Part shown: in pieces, positions 7,503-16,537 of the stretch | Position numbering within the stretch: the stretch's first letter is position 1 | How the letters are laid out: every line of letters starts with the position of its first letter | Origin: Thalassobius sp034670005 | GTDB taxonomy: Bacteria > Pseudomonadota > Alphaproteobacteria > Rhodobacterales > Rhodobacteraceae | Assembly: GCF_034670005.1 (NCBI RefSeq) | Contig: NZ_JAXMOH010000001.1 | Location: 62,001 to 126,000 of the forward strand | Direction: 5' to 3' | DNA length: 64,000 nt | Notes under the pieces: model-generated | Told to the model about the DNA's origin: nothing | Database searches by the model: none | What the model saw: only the letters and a program-made list of their open reading frames with translations | Translations under genes and position numbers: made by a program

Positions 7503-8102
7503 ATGACTTATGATCTTATTCCCGGGCTTGCCGCCTTTGCCTTCGCCTCGTCCATCACACCGGGGCCGAATAATATGATGCTGCTCGCCTCCGGGGCGAA
7601 TTTCGGTTTTCGCCGCTCGATTCCGCATATGCTGGGGATCGGCATCGGCTTCAGCGTGATGATCCTTCTGGTCGGGCTGGGCTTGATCCGGCTATTCGAC
7701 GCGGTGCCACTCAGCCACACGGTTCTGCAAAGTGTTGGGATCGGCTATCTGCTTTGGTTGGCATGGAAAATCGCCAATGCCGACATGCCCGAAGCAGGCA
7801 AGAGTTCCCGCCCGATGAACTTCGTTCAAGCGGCGGCGTTCCAATGGGTCAATCCCAAGGCATGGCAAATGGCGCTGACCGCGATCACGCTTTACGCGCC
7901 GGACCGGTCGATCTGGGCCATCGGCTTCGTGTCGCTGGTATTCGGCCTGATCAACCTGCCTTCGGTCAGCACCTGGACTGTACTGGGCCAACAGATGCAG
8001 CGGGTTTTGTCGTCGCCACTGCGGTTGCGGAGCTTCAACATATTCATGGCGGTCTTGCTTGTGGCCTCGGTGATCCCCGTGCTCTACTCTGCGCAGCCAT
8101 GA
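7503..8102 (+). CDS. LysE/RhtB family amino-acid exporter
   Basis: A 199-residue membrane protein with about six hydrophobic segments and the family signature SSITPGPNNMMLLASGANFG near the N-terminus, followed by FQWVNPKAWQMAL. LysE/RhtB proteins export amino acids such as lysine, threonine or homoserine. The divergent Lrp gene is the likely regulator. Its stop overlaps the start of the next gene (ATGA), which suggests a shared function. Confidence 0.9.
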   Translation: MTYDLIPGLAAFAFASSITPGPNNMMLLASGANFGFRRSIPHMLGIGIGFSVMILLVGLGLIRLFDAVPLSHTVLQSVGIGYLLWLAWKIANADMPEAGKSSRPMNFVQAAAFQWVNPKAWQMALTAITLYAPDRSIWAIGFVSLVFGLINLPSVSTWTVLGQQMQRVLSSPLRLRSFNIFMAVLLVASVIPVLYSAQP

Positions 8103-8725
8103 CCCTGTCTCTGATCCACACTGCCGAAGGACACCGCAACACGTTCGACCGGTTACGCGACAGCATTGCGCCGGGCACCGATCTGAATCATCTGGTACGG
8201 CCTGACTGGCTGGCACGGGCGCAGCAGGGAATAGACTCGACACTGACCGATGAAATCAACGACGCCATCACGACGCTGGACGGTCCGGTGTTGTGCAGCT
8301 GCACCACGCTTGGCCCTGTTGCCGAGACGGCAGGAGCCATTCGTATCGACCAGCCGATGATGCAGGTCGCAGCACAAAGCGGCGGCACGATCCTGATCGC
8401 CTATTGCCTGAAATCCACTGAAGCGCCAAGCCTGTCGCTGCTCAAGCGCGAGATGGACCTTGCTGGCAACAAAAACGGGATCGAGCCGCTCTTTCTCGGG
8501 GTCCATTGGCGGCTTTTCGAAACCGGCGACAACGATGGTTTCGTCACCGCCATCGCAGAATCGGTTCGCGCGACGGCTGCGAACCGAAGTGATCTCGGCG
8601 CGGTGGTGCTGGCACAGGCGTCAATGGCAGCGGCGGCGGGCCGCCTGAGCGATCTGAATTTCCCCGTCCTCAGTTCCCCCGAAATGGCATTTCGCGCAGC
8701 GCTGGAGCAGGTCAGGCGGGTTTAA
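8099..8725 (+). CDS. Asp/Glu racemase-superfamily-like protein
   Basis: A 208-residue soluble protein coupled to the LysE gene by an ATGA overlap. VLCSCTTLGPVAE (one active-site-like Cys region), RIDQPMMQVAAQSGGTILIAYCL and a late LSSPEMAFRAAL tail resemble the Asp/Glu/hydantoin racemase and arylmalonate decarboxylase fold. The second cysteine expected in true racemases is not clear: the C-terminal half has LSDLNFPVLSSP where a Cys motif is usual. It could therefore be a decarboxylase or a non-catalytic relative. Confidence 0.55.
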   Translation: MTLSLIHTAEGHRNTFDRLRDSIAPGTDLNHLVRPDWLARAQQGIDSTLTDEINDAITTLDGPVLCSCTTLGPVAETAGAIRIDQPMMQVAAQSGGTILIAYCLKSTEAPSLSLLKREMDLAGNKNGIEPLFLGVHWRLFETGDNDGFVTAIAESVRATAANRSDLGAVVLAQASMAAAAGRLSDLNFPVLSSPEMAFRAALEQVRRV

Positions 8726-9347
8726 CCGGCTGGCGCAGGATCGTCTTCAGCTTCTCCGGCGCGACGCGGCGCGGATCAGACAGGTAGATTTCATGGTGAT
8801 CCCCGGCAAAGGTCAGCCCCATGCCCGGCATGACCTCGTGATGCAGCGCCGCCAACACCGGAGCCTCATCGGCATAGGACCCGGAATGCAAAGTCTGCAA
8901 ACAGTCGCCTTCCTCAAAGCGCCACAGCCCGACCGCTTCGACATGATCCGCATCGGTGACGCTGTCCTTTGCCTTGACCAGCTTCGCCAGTGTCTTCGCG
9001 TACGCCGCGTTCAGCATATCCTCGGTCACAGCCTCGGGCATCCGTAGCATCGCCTTCCAGCGCCAATGCGCTCGATCCCCGGCAACAAAGGCCGCCATAT
9101 CGTCGGCCCACCACAGGGCTTCGAGTGGCGGCACCACGAAATCCCGCCCCTCGGCTTTCATTGAAAATTTGATCGCATAAGCCAATGGATAAAGCGCTGC
9201 AATCGACGCGGCATAGGCAGCTCCATTCGGATCGCCCTGTCCCTCAATCGCCAGAAACGTCATCTGCGGCACCCGTACCCGGTCCCAACGCCCGGTTCTG
9301 CCGCTATAAAACGGTTTGTCGGTCTTTTTGAAATCCAGTTTATCCAT
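8712..9347 (-). CDS. GyrI-like small-molecule-binding protein
   Basis: A 211-residue protein related to the GyrI-like/SOUL-type ligand-binding fold. FLAIEGQGDPNG near the N-terminus and a later PGMGLTFAGDHHEIYLSDPRR are typical of standalone GyrI-like proteins, which bind hydrophobic ligands. The start at 9347 has a strong GGAGGAG site; an upstream frame extension to 9401 is unlikely. The C-terminus overlaps the convergent racemase-like gene by 14 bases. Confidence 0.8.
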   Translation of the reverse strand: MDKLDFKKTDKPFYSGRTGRWDRVRVPQMTFLAIEGQGDPNGAAYAASIAALYPLAYAIKFSMKAEGRDFVVPPLEALWWADDMAAFVAGDRAHWRWKAMLRMPEAVTEDMLNAAYAKTLAKLVKAKDSVTDADHVEAVGLWRFEEGDCLQTLHSGSYADEAPVLAALHHEVMPGMGLTFAGDHHEIYLSDPRRVAPEKLKTILRQPVKPA

Positions 9348-9497
9348 CGCGCTCCTCCACCAAGCCGGGCCCACCCGTCCCATACAAACCGACACCGCCA
9401 CCCGCCGCCTTGCGCCCGATCAAAAAGCATTGCCAGTTGCATCTGGAACGTGTCGCCGCCATATATCCAGCCAATAACGGCTGGAGAATGACCTATC

Positions 9498-10460
9498 ATG
9501 ACCAACTACCTCGACTTTGAACGCCCGCTTGCTGAAATCGAAGGCAAGGCAGAGGAACTGCGCGCCATGGCGCGGCAGAACGAGGAGATGGACATCGAAG
9601 CCGAAGCCGCGGCACTTGATAAGAAAGCGGGCAACCTGCTCAAGGATCTTTACAAGGATCTGACCCCGTGGCGGAAATGTCAGGTGGCACGCCATGCCGA
9701 CCGCCCCCATTGCAAGGATTACATCGAGGCGCTGTTCACCGAATATACGCCGCTGGCGGGCGACCGGAATTTTGCCGACGATCACGCCGTGATGGGTGGG
9801 CTGGCGCGGTTCAACGATCAGCCGGTTATCGTACTGGGCCAGGAAAAGGGCCATGACACCAAAAGCCGGATCGAACGCAATTTTGGCATGGCCCGGCCTG
9901 AGGGTTACCGCAAGGCGGTACGGCTGATGGAAATGGCGGAAAAATTCGGCCTGCCGGTAATCACCCTGGTCGACACTTCCGGCGCCTATCCGGGCAAGGG
10001 CGCCGAAGAACGCGGCCAGTCCGAAGCGATCGCGCGCTCGACGGAAAAATGCCTGCAAATCGGTGTGCCGGTGATCTCGGTCATCATCGGTGAAGGCGGA
10101 TCGGGGGGGGCCGTTGCCTTTGCCACCGCCAATCGTCTGGCGATGCTGGAACATTCGGTTTACTCGGTGATCAGCCCCGAAGGCTGCGCCTCGATCCTGT
10201 GGAAGGACGCCGCCAAGATGCGTGAAGCCGCCGAGGCGCTGCGCCTGACCGCGCAGGACCTGAAGAAACTGGGTGTCGCCGATCACGTTATCAACGAACC
10301 TCTGGGCGGTGCGCATCGCGACCGCGACGCCGCCATGCAGGCAGTGGGCGATGCGATCGAAAAGATGCTGAGCGAACTGTCTGGCAAAACCGGCAAGGAA
10401 TTGATCAGTGACCGGCGTAAGAAATTCCTCGACGTAGGGTCAAAGGGACTGGCAGCCTGA
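9498..10460 (+). CDS. accA: Acetyl-CoA carboxylase carboxyltransferase subunit alpha
   Basis: A 320-residue protein of standard AccA length. The N-terminal part is helical (FERPLAEIEGKAEELRAMA) and the crotonase-like carboxyltransferase core contains GLPVITLVDTSGAYPGKGAEERGQ and IIGEGGSGGAVAFATANR, the oxyanion and acetyl-CoA binding regions. With AccD it moves the carboxyl group from biotin to acetyl-CoA for fatty acid synthesis. It is monocistronic here. Confidence 0.97.
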   Translation: MTNYLDFERPLAEIEGKAEELRAMARQNEEMDIEAEAAALDKKAGNLLKDLYKDLTPWRKCQVARHADRPHCKDYIEALFTEYTPLAGDRNFADDHAVMGGLARFNDQPVIVLGQEKGHDTKSRIERNFGMARPEGYRKAVRLMEMAEKFGLPVITLVDTSGAYPGKGAEERGQSEAIARSTEKCLQIGVPVISVIIGEGGSGGAVAFATANRLAMLEHSVYSVISPEGCASILWKDAAKMREAAEALRLTAQDLKKLGVADHVINEPLGGAHRDRDAAMQAVGDAIEKMLSELSGKTGKELISDRRKKFLDVGSKGLAA

Positions 10461-10488
10461 GTCGGCCTTTCCCGCCCCGGAAAACAAT

Positions 10489-10511
10489 GCGAAATCCACA
10501 CCGGATTTCGC
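10489..10511. terminator. Hairpin after accA
   Basis: Perfect 9-base arms GCGAAATCC and GGATTTCGC flank a 5-base loop 29 bases after the accA stop. The run that follows is CCCCCTTTCG, so it is a weak terminator or possibly a regulatory site for the next gene. Confidence 0.45.
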
Positions 10512-10550
10512 CCCCTTTCGCCACTCGGTATTAACGGCGATACTCAGCGT

Positions 10551-11444
10551 ATGATCGACAAACTGGAAATGTTCATCGCGCTGGCCCGAGAACAGCATTT
10601 CGGCCGCGCTGCCGAAAGCTGCGGCGTCACCCAACCCAGCCTGTCGGCTGCCATCAAACATCTGGAAGATCAGTTGGGCGTTATGTTGGTCTATCGCGGG
10701 TCACGATTTCAGGGACTAACCCCTGAGGGGCAGCGGGTACTCGACTGGGCCCGCCAGATCGTTGGCGACGCCAGAACGATGAAGGAAGAAATGCGCGCCG
10801 CGCGGCAGGGCCTGTCGGGCAATCTGCGCCTGGCGGTGATCCCAACTGCGCTCGCTCTGGTCGCCGATCTGACGGCAAAATTCGCCCGCACCCACCCGAA
10901 GGTCCGGTTCACCATCCTGTCGCGCACCTCCGTTGAAATCCTGTCGATGCTGGAAAACCTGCAAATTGATGCTGGTCTGACCTATCTCGACAACGAACCT
11001 CTGGGCCGGGTCAGCACAGTACCGATCTATGCCGAACGCTATGCGCTGATCCTCCGACGCGACCACCCCCTAGCCGACCGCTCCCGGATCGGCTGGGAAG
11101 ATTTGGGCAACCTGTCGCTTTGCCTGCTGACCCCGGACATGCAGAACCGGAGAATCATCACGCAACACCTGTCCGAGGCCGGGATTGAAGCAGAACCAAT
11201 GATCGAAGCCTCGTCTCTGATCGTGCTGATCAGCCATGTCCTGAAGGGCGATTGGGTCACGATTCTACCGTTGAAGGCCGCGGAGATCTTTCTCACGAGC
11301 GGCGAATTGGCCGCGATTCCCCTGCAAGCGCCCACAGCCAGCCATCGCGTCGGGTTGATTGCCCCCTATCGGGAACCGCATACGCCGGTGCTCGCGGCGC
11401 TTTTGGATCAAGCAGCGTCGCTATCGGACCGCTTCAACGATTGA
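10551..11444 (+). CDS. LysR family regulator of the formate dehydrogenase operon
   Basis: A 297-residue LysR protein with an N-terminal helix-turn-helix (FGRAAESCGVTQPSLSAAIKHLEDQLGVML) and a periplasmic-binding-like effector domain from about residue 90. It lies directly upstream of fdsG on the same strand. A LysR-type T-N11-A operator overlaps its stop codon. Regulators in this position control formate dehydrogenase operons in several proteobacteria (FdsR-like), so formate or a C1 intermediate is a likely signal. The effector is inferred, not visible. Confidence 0.88.
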   Translation: MIDKLEMFIALAREQHFGRAAESCGVTQPSLSAAIKHLEDQLGVMLVYRGSRFQGLTPEGQRVLDWARQIVGDARTMKEEMRAARQGLSGNLRLAVIPTALALVADLTAKFARTHPKVRFTILSRTSVEILSMLENLQIDAGLTYLDNEPLGRVSTVPIYAERYALILRRDHPLADRSRIGWEDLGNLSLCLLTPDMQNRRIITQHLSEAGIEAEPMIEASSLIVLISHVLKGDWVTILPLKAAEIFLTSGELAAIPLQAPTASHRVGLIAPYREPHTPVLAALLDQAASLSDRFND

Positions 11445-11459
11445 TAGGCATTCCCTATC
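11443..11459. promoter_or_regulatory. LysR-type operator before fdsG
   Basis: GATAGG and CCTATC (11443-11448 and 11454-11459) flank a 5-base spacer and contain the T-N11-A core ATAGG-N5-CCTAT. It lies about 80 bases before the fdsG start, where an activating LysR protein would bind. Confidence 0.6.
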
Positions 11460-11539
11460 GACTAACGAAACAACGATATTGATTCCCGATGTGAAAACGC
11501 GCCAGATCGCGCTAGTTTACCTTCAGGGAGGACTGTGCG

Positions 11540-12019
11540 GTGTCGAATTCCTCGCTTGCCGATACTCAATTGGACCGACTTCGGGATATTCTAACCAGAC
11601 ATGACGGGCTGGAAGGCCCGCTTTTGCCGATCCTGCATGCGATCCAAATCGAATTCGGACATATCCCCGCAGCCTCCATTCCCGTTATCGCCGAACACCT
11701 CAATATCGGTCGCGCCGAAGTACATGGCGTGGTCAGCTTCTACCATGATTTCCGCGATGCACCGGCAGGCCGCCACGTGGTCAAGATCTGCCGCGCCGAG
11801 GCCTGCCAGGCCGTTGGCGCCAAGGCGCTGGCCGATACGGCGCTGGCAAAGCTGGGGCTGGAATGGCACGGCACCACGGCAAATGGTGCGGTGACGATCG
11901 AACCTGTCTATTGTCTTGGGCTCTGCGCCTGTGGTCCGGCGGCAATGATCGATGACAAGGTGGTAGGCCGGGTCGATGCGGCCAGGCTTGACCGGATCCT
12001 GACGGAGGCGGGCGCGTGA
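11540..12019 (+). CDS. fdsG: Formate dehydrogenase gamma subunit (NuoE-like)
   Basis: A 159-residue thioredoxin-like ferredoxin subunit. Cysteines C84 and C89 (KICRAEACQ) and C125 and C129 (YCLGLCACGP) are the ligands of one [2Fe-2S] cluster. It passes electrons between the Fe-S chain and the FMN subunit in soluble NAD-dependent formate dehydrogenase. Translation starts at GTG with GGGAGG ahead. It overlaps fdsB by 4 bases (GTGA). Confidence 0.95.
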   Translation: MSNSSLADTQLDRLRDILTRHDGLEGPLLPILHAIQIEFGHIPAASIPVIAEHLNIGRAEVHGVVSFYHDFRDAPAGRHVVKICRAEACQAVGAKALADTALAKLGLEWHGTTANGAVTIEPVYCLGLCACGPAAMIDDKVVGRVDAARLDRILTEAGA

Positions 12020-13542
12020 AGATCTATGTCCCCCGTGACAGCGCCGCCAAGGCGCTTGGCGCCGATGCGGTTGCCGAAGCCATCGGGACAGAAGCAAAGG
12101 CGCGTGGCATCGAGGTGACGCTGCTGCGCAATGGCAGCCGTGGCATGGTCTGGCTGGAACCTCTGGTCGAGATCGAAACGGAAACCGGCCGGATCGGGTT
12201 CGGCCCGGTTGGCCCCGCCGATATCCCGGCCCTGTTCGGCGATCTGTCGACCCATCCCAAGGCCTTGGGACTGGTCGAGGAAATCCCGTTTTTCGCCCGC
12301 CAGACCCGGCTGACCTTTGCCCGCTGCGGTGTGATCGATCCACTGTCGCTGAGCGATTACGAAGCCCATGGCGGATTATCCGGACTGCGCCGGGCGCTGA
12401 AGATGGTACCCGAAGAAATCGTCTCCGAGGTCACCGAAAGCGGTTTGCGCGGACGCGGCGGCGCGGGATTTCCCACCGGCCTCAAATGGCAGACCGTGGC
12501 CGGTGCGCAAGCCGACCAGAAATACATCGTCTGCAATGCCGATGAAGGCGACAGTGGTACCTTTGCCGACCGGATGATCATCGAAGGCGACCCGTTCAGC
12601 CTGATCGAAGGCATGATCATTGCCGGGATCGCAACCGGGGCGACCAAAGGCTATGTCTATCTGCGATCCGAATACCCCGATGCCATCGCGGTCCTGCGCG
12701 AGGCTGTCCGGACAGGACAGACCAGCGGTCTGCTGGGCGCTGATCTACTGGGTTCGGGCCGCGCCTTCGACATCGAGATCCGCGTCGGTGCCGGGGCCTA
12801 TGTCTGCGGTGAAGAAACCTCGCTGCTGAATTCGCTTGAAGGTAAGCGCGGCGTGGTCCGCGCCAAGCCGCCCTTGCCCGCGCTTGAGGGGTTCATGGGG
12901 AAGCCGACCGTGGTGAACAACGTCCTGTCATTGGCCACCATACCCGTGATTTTTCAAAAAGGCGCAAAGGCTTATGCCGATTTCGGCCTTGGCCGTTCGC
13001 GCGGCACCATGCCGATCCAGATCGCCGGGAACGTGAAATATGGCGGCCTGTTTGAAACCGCCTTCGGGATGCCGCTGGGCGTGTTGGTCAATGACGTGGC
13101 CGGCGGCAGCGCTTCGGGTCGTCCGGTTAAGGCGGTGCAGGTCGGTGGTCCGCTCGGGGCCTATATGGGCGTGAGCAAGTTTGACACCCCTTTCGGCTAC
13201 GAGGAATTCGACCATCAGGGCGGGTTGATAGGCCACGCCGGGATCGTCGTGTTCGACGATACAGCCGACATGCTGGGAATGGCCCGGTTCGCGATGGAAT
13301 TCTGCGCGGTAGAAAGCTGCGGTAAATGTACCCCCTGCCGGATCGGCGCGGTACGGGGCGTGGAAACGCTCGACCGGATCGCCGCTGGGGATGCGGGGGC
13401 CGTCGATCTGCTGACCGATCTTTGCGAGGTGATGAAAGACGGGTCGCTTTGTGCCCTGGGCGGCTTCACCCCGTTCCCGGTGATGTCAGCGCTGGAACAG
13501 TTTCCCGAAGAGTTTGCAGGCGTAAAGGAGGCAGCGGAATGA
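12016..13542 (+). CDS. fdsB: Formate dehydrogenase beta subunit (NuoF-like)
   Basis: A 508-residue flavoprotein. An N-terminal thioredoxin-like region (residues 1-110) precedes the NuoF core with GLRGRGGAGFPTGLKW (FMN and NADH binding, from about residue 142), NADEGDSGTFADR and GAYVCGEETSLL. C435, C438, C441 (SCGKCTPCR) and C479 bind a [4Fe-4S] cluster. It is where NAD+ is reduced. It starts with GTG, and ends 109 bases before fdsA, a gap filled by a repeat element. Confidence 0.96.
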   Translation: MKIYVPRDSAAKALGADAVAEAIGTEAKARGIEVTLLRNGSRGMVWLEPLVEIETETGRIGFGPVGPADIPALFGDLSTHPKALGLVEEIPFFARQTRLTFARCGVIDPLSLSDYEAHGGLSGLRRALKMVPEEIVSEVTESGLRGRGGAGFPTGLKWQTVAGAQADQKYIVCNADEGDSGTFADRMIIEGDPFSLIEGMIIAGIATGATKGYVYLRSEYPDAIAVLREAVRTGQTSGLLGADLLGSGRAFDIEIRVGAGAYVCGEETSLLNSLEGKRGVVRAKPPLPALEGFMGKPTVVNNVLSLATIPVIFQKGAKAYADFGLGRSRGTMPIQIAGNVKYGGLFETAFGMPLGVLVNDVAGGSASGRPVKAVQVGGPLGAYMGVSKFDTPFGYEEFDHQGGLIGHAGIVVFDDTADMLGMARFAMEFCAVESCGKCTPCRIGAVRGVETLDRIAAGDAGAVDLLTDLCEVMKDGSLCALGGFTPFPVMSALEQFPEEFAGVKEAAE

Positions 13543-13586
13543 ATTTTGACAGAGTTTTCGTCACGCCCTTGCGCGGCGATCCGCTG

Positions 13587-13632
13587 GGGGGCGCTGCCCC
13601 CGAGTCCCCCCGGGATATTTGCGAAAAGAAAA
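13587..13632. repeat. Short Rhodobacterales intergenic repeat, copy 3
   Basis: Palindrome GGGGGCGCTGCCCCC (13587-13601) is followed by a C-run and GGGATATTTGCGAAAAGAAA. It is the reverse orientation of the copy at 5529-5636 and sits between fdsB and fdsA, where otherwise tightly packed genes would be expected. The fdsA ribosome site GGGAGG lies just after it. Confidence 0.6.
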
Positions 13633-13651
13633 ACGGCGGGAGGATTTTTCG

Positions 13652-16534
13652 ATGAGAGATTTTGTCATTCCTGACGATCGCGACATGGGCACCGCCGCGT
13701 CGAAATCAACGGATATGGTCAACCTGACCGTCGATGGGTTCACGGTTACCGTGCCCGCAGGCACCAGCGTGATGCGCGCAGGCATGGAAGCCGGGATCGC
13801 GATCCCCAAGCTTTGCGCCACGGATAGCGTTGAGGCGTTCGGGTCTTGTCGGCTCTGTATGGTGGAAATCGAGGGCCGACGCGGTACGCCTGCCTCCTGT
13901 ACCACGCCTGTATCCGAAGGCATGGTAGTACAAACCCAAAGTGCCAAACTGAAAAAGCTGCGCCGCGGGGTGATGGAGCTTTATATCTCCGACCACCCGC
14001 TGGATTGCCTGACCTGTGCGGCCAATGGGGATTGCGAATTACAGGATATGGCTGGTGCGGTCGGACTGCGCGACGTGCGCTATGAGGCCAAAATAAACCA
14101 TTTCGAACCGCGCAACACCTCGGGGGAAGTCAATCCCGATTATATTCCGAAAGACACCAGCAACCCCTATTTCACCTATGATCCGGCGAAATGCATCGCC
14201 TGTTCGCGCTGTGTGCGCGCCTGCGAAGAGGTACAGGGCACTTTTGCCCTGACCATCGAGGGGCGCGGTTGGGACAGCCGGGTCTCTGCGGGCATGGCGG
14301 GCGATGATTTCCTGTCGTCCGATTGCGTCAGTTGCGGTGCCTGCGTACAGGCCTGCCCGACCGCGACCCTGCAGGAAAAATCGGTGATCGAACTTGGTAC
14401 GCCGGAACGATCCGTACTTACCACCTGTGCCTATTGCGGCGTTGGCTGTACGTTCAAGGCCGAACTGCAAGGTGATGAACTGGTTCGCATGGTGCCCTAC
14501 CGCCATGGCAAGGCGAACCGCGGCCATTCCTGCGTCAAGGGCCGCTTTGCCTATGGCTACGCCAATCACCGCGAACGCATCCTGAACCCGATGATCCGCG
14601 ACAGCATCGACCAGCCATGGCGCGAAGTCGGCTGGGACGAAGCGCTGAGCTTTGCCGCCGATCGCCTGCGTGGACTTCAGCAGAAGCATGGCCGGCAATC
14701 CATTGGGGTGATCACGTCAAGCCGCTGCACCAACGAAGAAACCTATCTGGTGCAGAAACTGACGCGGGCCGTGTTCCACAACAACAACACCGATACCTGC
14801 GCCCGGGTCTGCCATTCACCCACCGGATACGGGTTGGGCCAGACCTTTGGCACCAGCGCAGGAACACAGGATTTCGACAGTATCGAACAAGCCGACGTGG
14901 TGGTCGTCATCGGTGCCAACCCCACCGATGCCCATCCGGTTTTCGCATCGCGCTTGAAAAAGCGGTTGCGCGCAGGGGCCAAGCTGATCGTGGTCGACCC
15001 GCGCCGTACCGATCTGGTTAAATCGAGCCATATTCGCGCCGCGCATCATCTGGCGCTGCGCCCGGGCACCAATGTCGCAGCCGTGACCGCGCTGGCCCAT
15101 GTGATCGTGACCGAAGGCCTGATCAACGAAGACTTCATCCGAACCCGCTGCGATTGGGATGAATTTCAGGACTATGCGGCCTTTGTCAGCGATCCGCGGC
15201 ACAGCCCCGAAATGACCGAGGCGCTGACCGGCGTTCCGGCAGACGAATTGCGCCAGGCAGCGCGGCTCTATGCGACGGGGGGCAACGGTGCGATCTACTA
15301 CGGTCTGGGCGTAACCGAACATAGCCAGGGATCAACCACAGTGATCGGGATTGCCAATCTGGCGATGCTGACCGGCAATATCGGCCGCGAAGGCGTCGGC
15401 GTGAATCCGTTGCGCGGACAGAACAACGTTCAGGGCTCCTGTGATATGGGATCGTTCCCGCACGAATTGCCGGGCTATCGCCATGTCAAATTGCCCGAGG
15501 TGCGGGCGATTTTTGAGGATGCCTGGGGCGTCAAGATCGATCCGGAACCGGGGTTACGGATTCCAAATATGCTGGACGCCGCCGTAGAAGGCACTTTCAA
15601 GGGGCTTTATTGTCAGGGCGAAGATATCCTGCAATCGGACCCTGATACCAAACATGTGGCGGCGGGTCTGGCGGCGATGGACTGCGTGATCGTGCATGAT
15701 CTCTTCCTCAATGAAACCGCCAATTACGCTCATGTTTTCCTGCCCGGGTCGAGTTTTCTGGAGAAAGACGGCACCTTTACCAATGCCGAACGTCGCATCA
15801 ACTTGGTGCGCAAGTTGATGGCGCCGAAAAACGGCTATGCAGATTGGGAAGTGACCCAGTTGCTGGCCAACGCAATGGGTGCCGGATGGCACTATACCCA
15901 CCCCGCCCAGATCATGGCAGAAATCGCCGCCACCACCCCCAGTTTTGCCGGTGTGACCTATGATCTGATTGAGGAAAAAGGCTCGATCCAATGGCCCTGT
16001 AACGAGGCCCATCCCGAAGGCACCCCGACCATGCATGTCGATGGATTCGTGCGCGGCAAGGGGCGGTTCATCGTTACTGAATATGTGGCGACGGATGAAA
16101 AGACCGGGCCGCGCTTCCCGCTGCTGCTGACCACCGGGCGGATCCTGAGCCAATACAATGTCGGGGCGCAAACACGGCGCACCGAAAATGCAGTCTGGCA
16201 CGATCAGGATCTTCTGGAAATTCATCCGCATGATGCCGAAGTCCGCGGTGTTAAGGATGGCGACTGGATCAAGCTGGCTTCGCGGTCTGGCGAAACCGCG
16301 CTGAAGGCAAAAATCACTGACCGGGTCAGTCCCGGCGTCGTCTACACCACCTTCCACCATCCCGACACGCAGGCCAATGTGATCACCACCGACTATTCCG
16401 ATTGGGCCACCAATTGCCCGGAATACAAGGTGACAGCGGTACAGGTTTCAATGTCGAACGGTCCCTCGGATTGGCAGGAAAGCTATGCCGAACAATCCAA
16501 GCGGTCGCGGCGCATCCTGCCGGCGGCGGAGTAG
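13652..16534 (+). CDS. fdsA: Formate dehydrogenase catalytic alpha subunit (Mo-bis-MGD)
   Basis: A 960-residue molybdoenzyme. The N-terminal NuoG-like part carries a [2Fe-2S] set (C55, C66, C69, C83), the DHPLDCLTC...DCEL cluster and two [4Fe-4S] motifs (CIACSRCVRAC from 181, CVSCGACVQAC from 225). The catalytic domain begins with CAYCGVGC at 259. C387 in ARVCHSPT is the molybdenum ligand, so this is the cysteine and not the selenocysteine form. It oxidises formate to CO2. The start at 13652 follows GGGAGG; a TTG extension lies in the repeat element. Confidence 0.96.
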   Translation: MRDFVIPDDRDMGTAASKSTDMVNLTVDGFTVTVPAGTSVMRAGMEAGIAIPKLCATDSVEAFGSCRLCMVEIEGRRGTPASCTTPVSEGMVVQTQSAKLKKLRRGVMELYISDHPLDCLTCAANGDCELQDMAGAVGLRDVRYEAKINHFEPRNTSGEVNPDYIPKDTSNPYFTYDPAKCIACSRCVRACEEVQGTFALTIEGRGWDSRVSAGMAGDDFLSSDCVSCGACVQACPTATLQEKSVIELGTPERSVLTTCAYCGVGCTFKAELQGDELVRMVPYRHGKANRGHSCVKGRFAYGYANHRERILNPMIRDSIDQPWREVGWDEALSFAADRLRGLQQKHGRQSIGVITSSRCTNEETYLVQKLTRAVFHNNNTDTCARVCHSPTGYGLGQTFGTSAGTQDFDSIEQADVVVVIGANPTDAHPVFASRLKKRLRAGAKLIVVDPRRTDLVKSSHIRAAHHLALRPGTNVAAVTALAHVIVTEGLINEDFIRTRCDWDEFQDYAAFVSDPRHSPEMTEALTGVPADELRQAARLYATGGNGAIYYGLGVTEHSQGSTTVIGIANLAMLTGNIGREGVGVNPLRGQNNVQGSCDMGSFPHELPGYRHVKLPEVRAIFEDAWGVKIDPEPGLRIPNMLDAAVEGTFKGLYCQGEDILQSDPDTKHVAAGLAAMDCVIVHDLFLNETANYAHVFLPGSSFLEKDGTFTNAERRINLVRKLMAPKNGYADWEVTQLLANAMGAGWHYTHPAQIMAEIAATTPSFAGVTYDLIEEKGSIQWPCNEAHPEGTPTMHVDGFVRGKGRFIVTEYVATDEKTGPRFPLLLTTGRILSQYNVGAQTRRTENAVWHDQDLLEIHPHDAEVRGVKDGDWIKLASRSGETALKAKITDRVSPGVVYTTFHHPDTQANVITTDYSDWATNCPEYKVTAVQVSMSNGPSDWQESYAEQSKRSRRILPAAE

Positions 16535-16537
16535 GCG

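Noticed and set aside
8099..8725. Calling the gene a true glutamate or aspartate racemase
   Set aside because: The second catalytic cysteine motif is not clear, so only a superfamily-level name is given.
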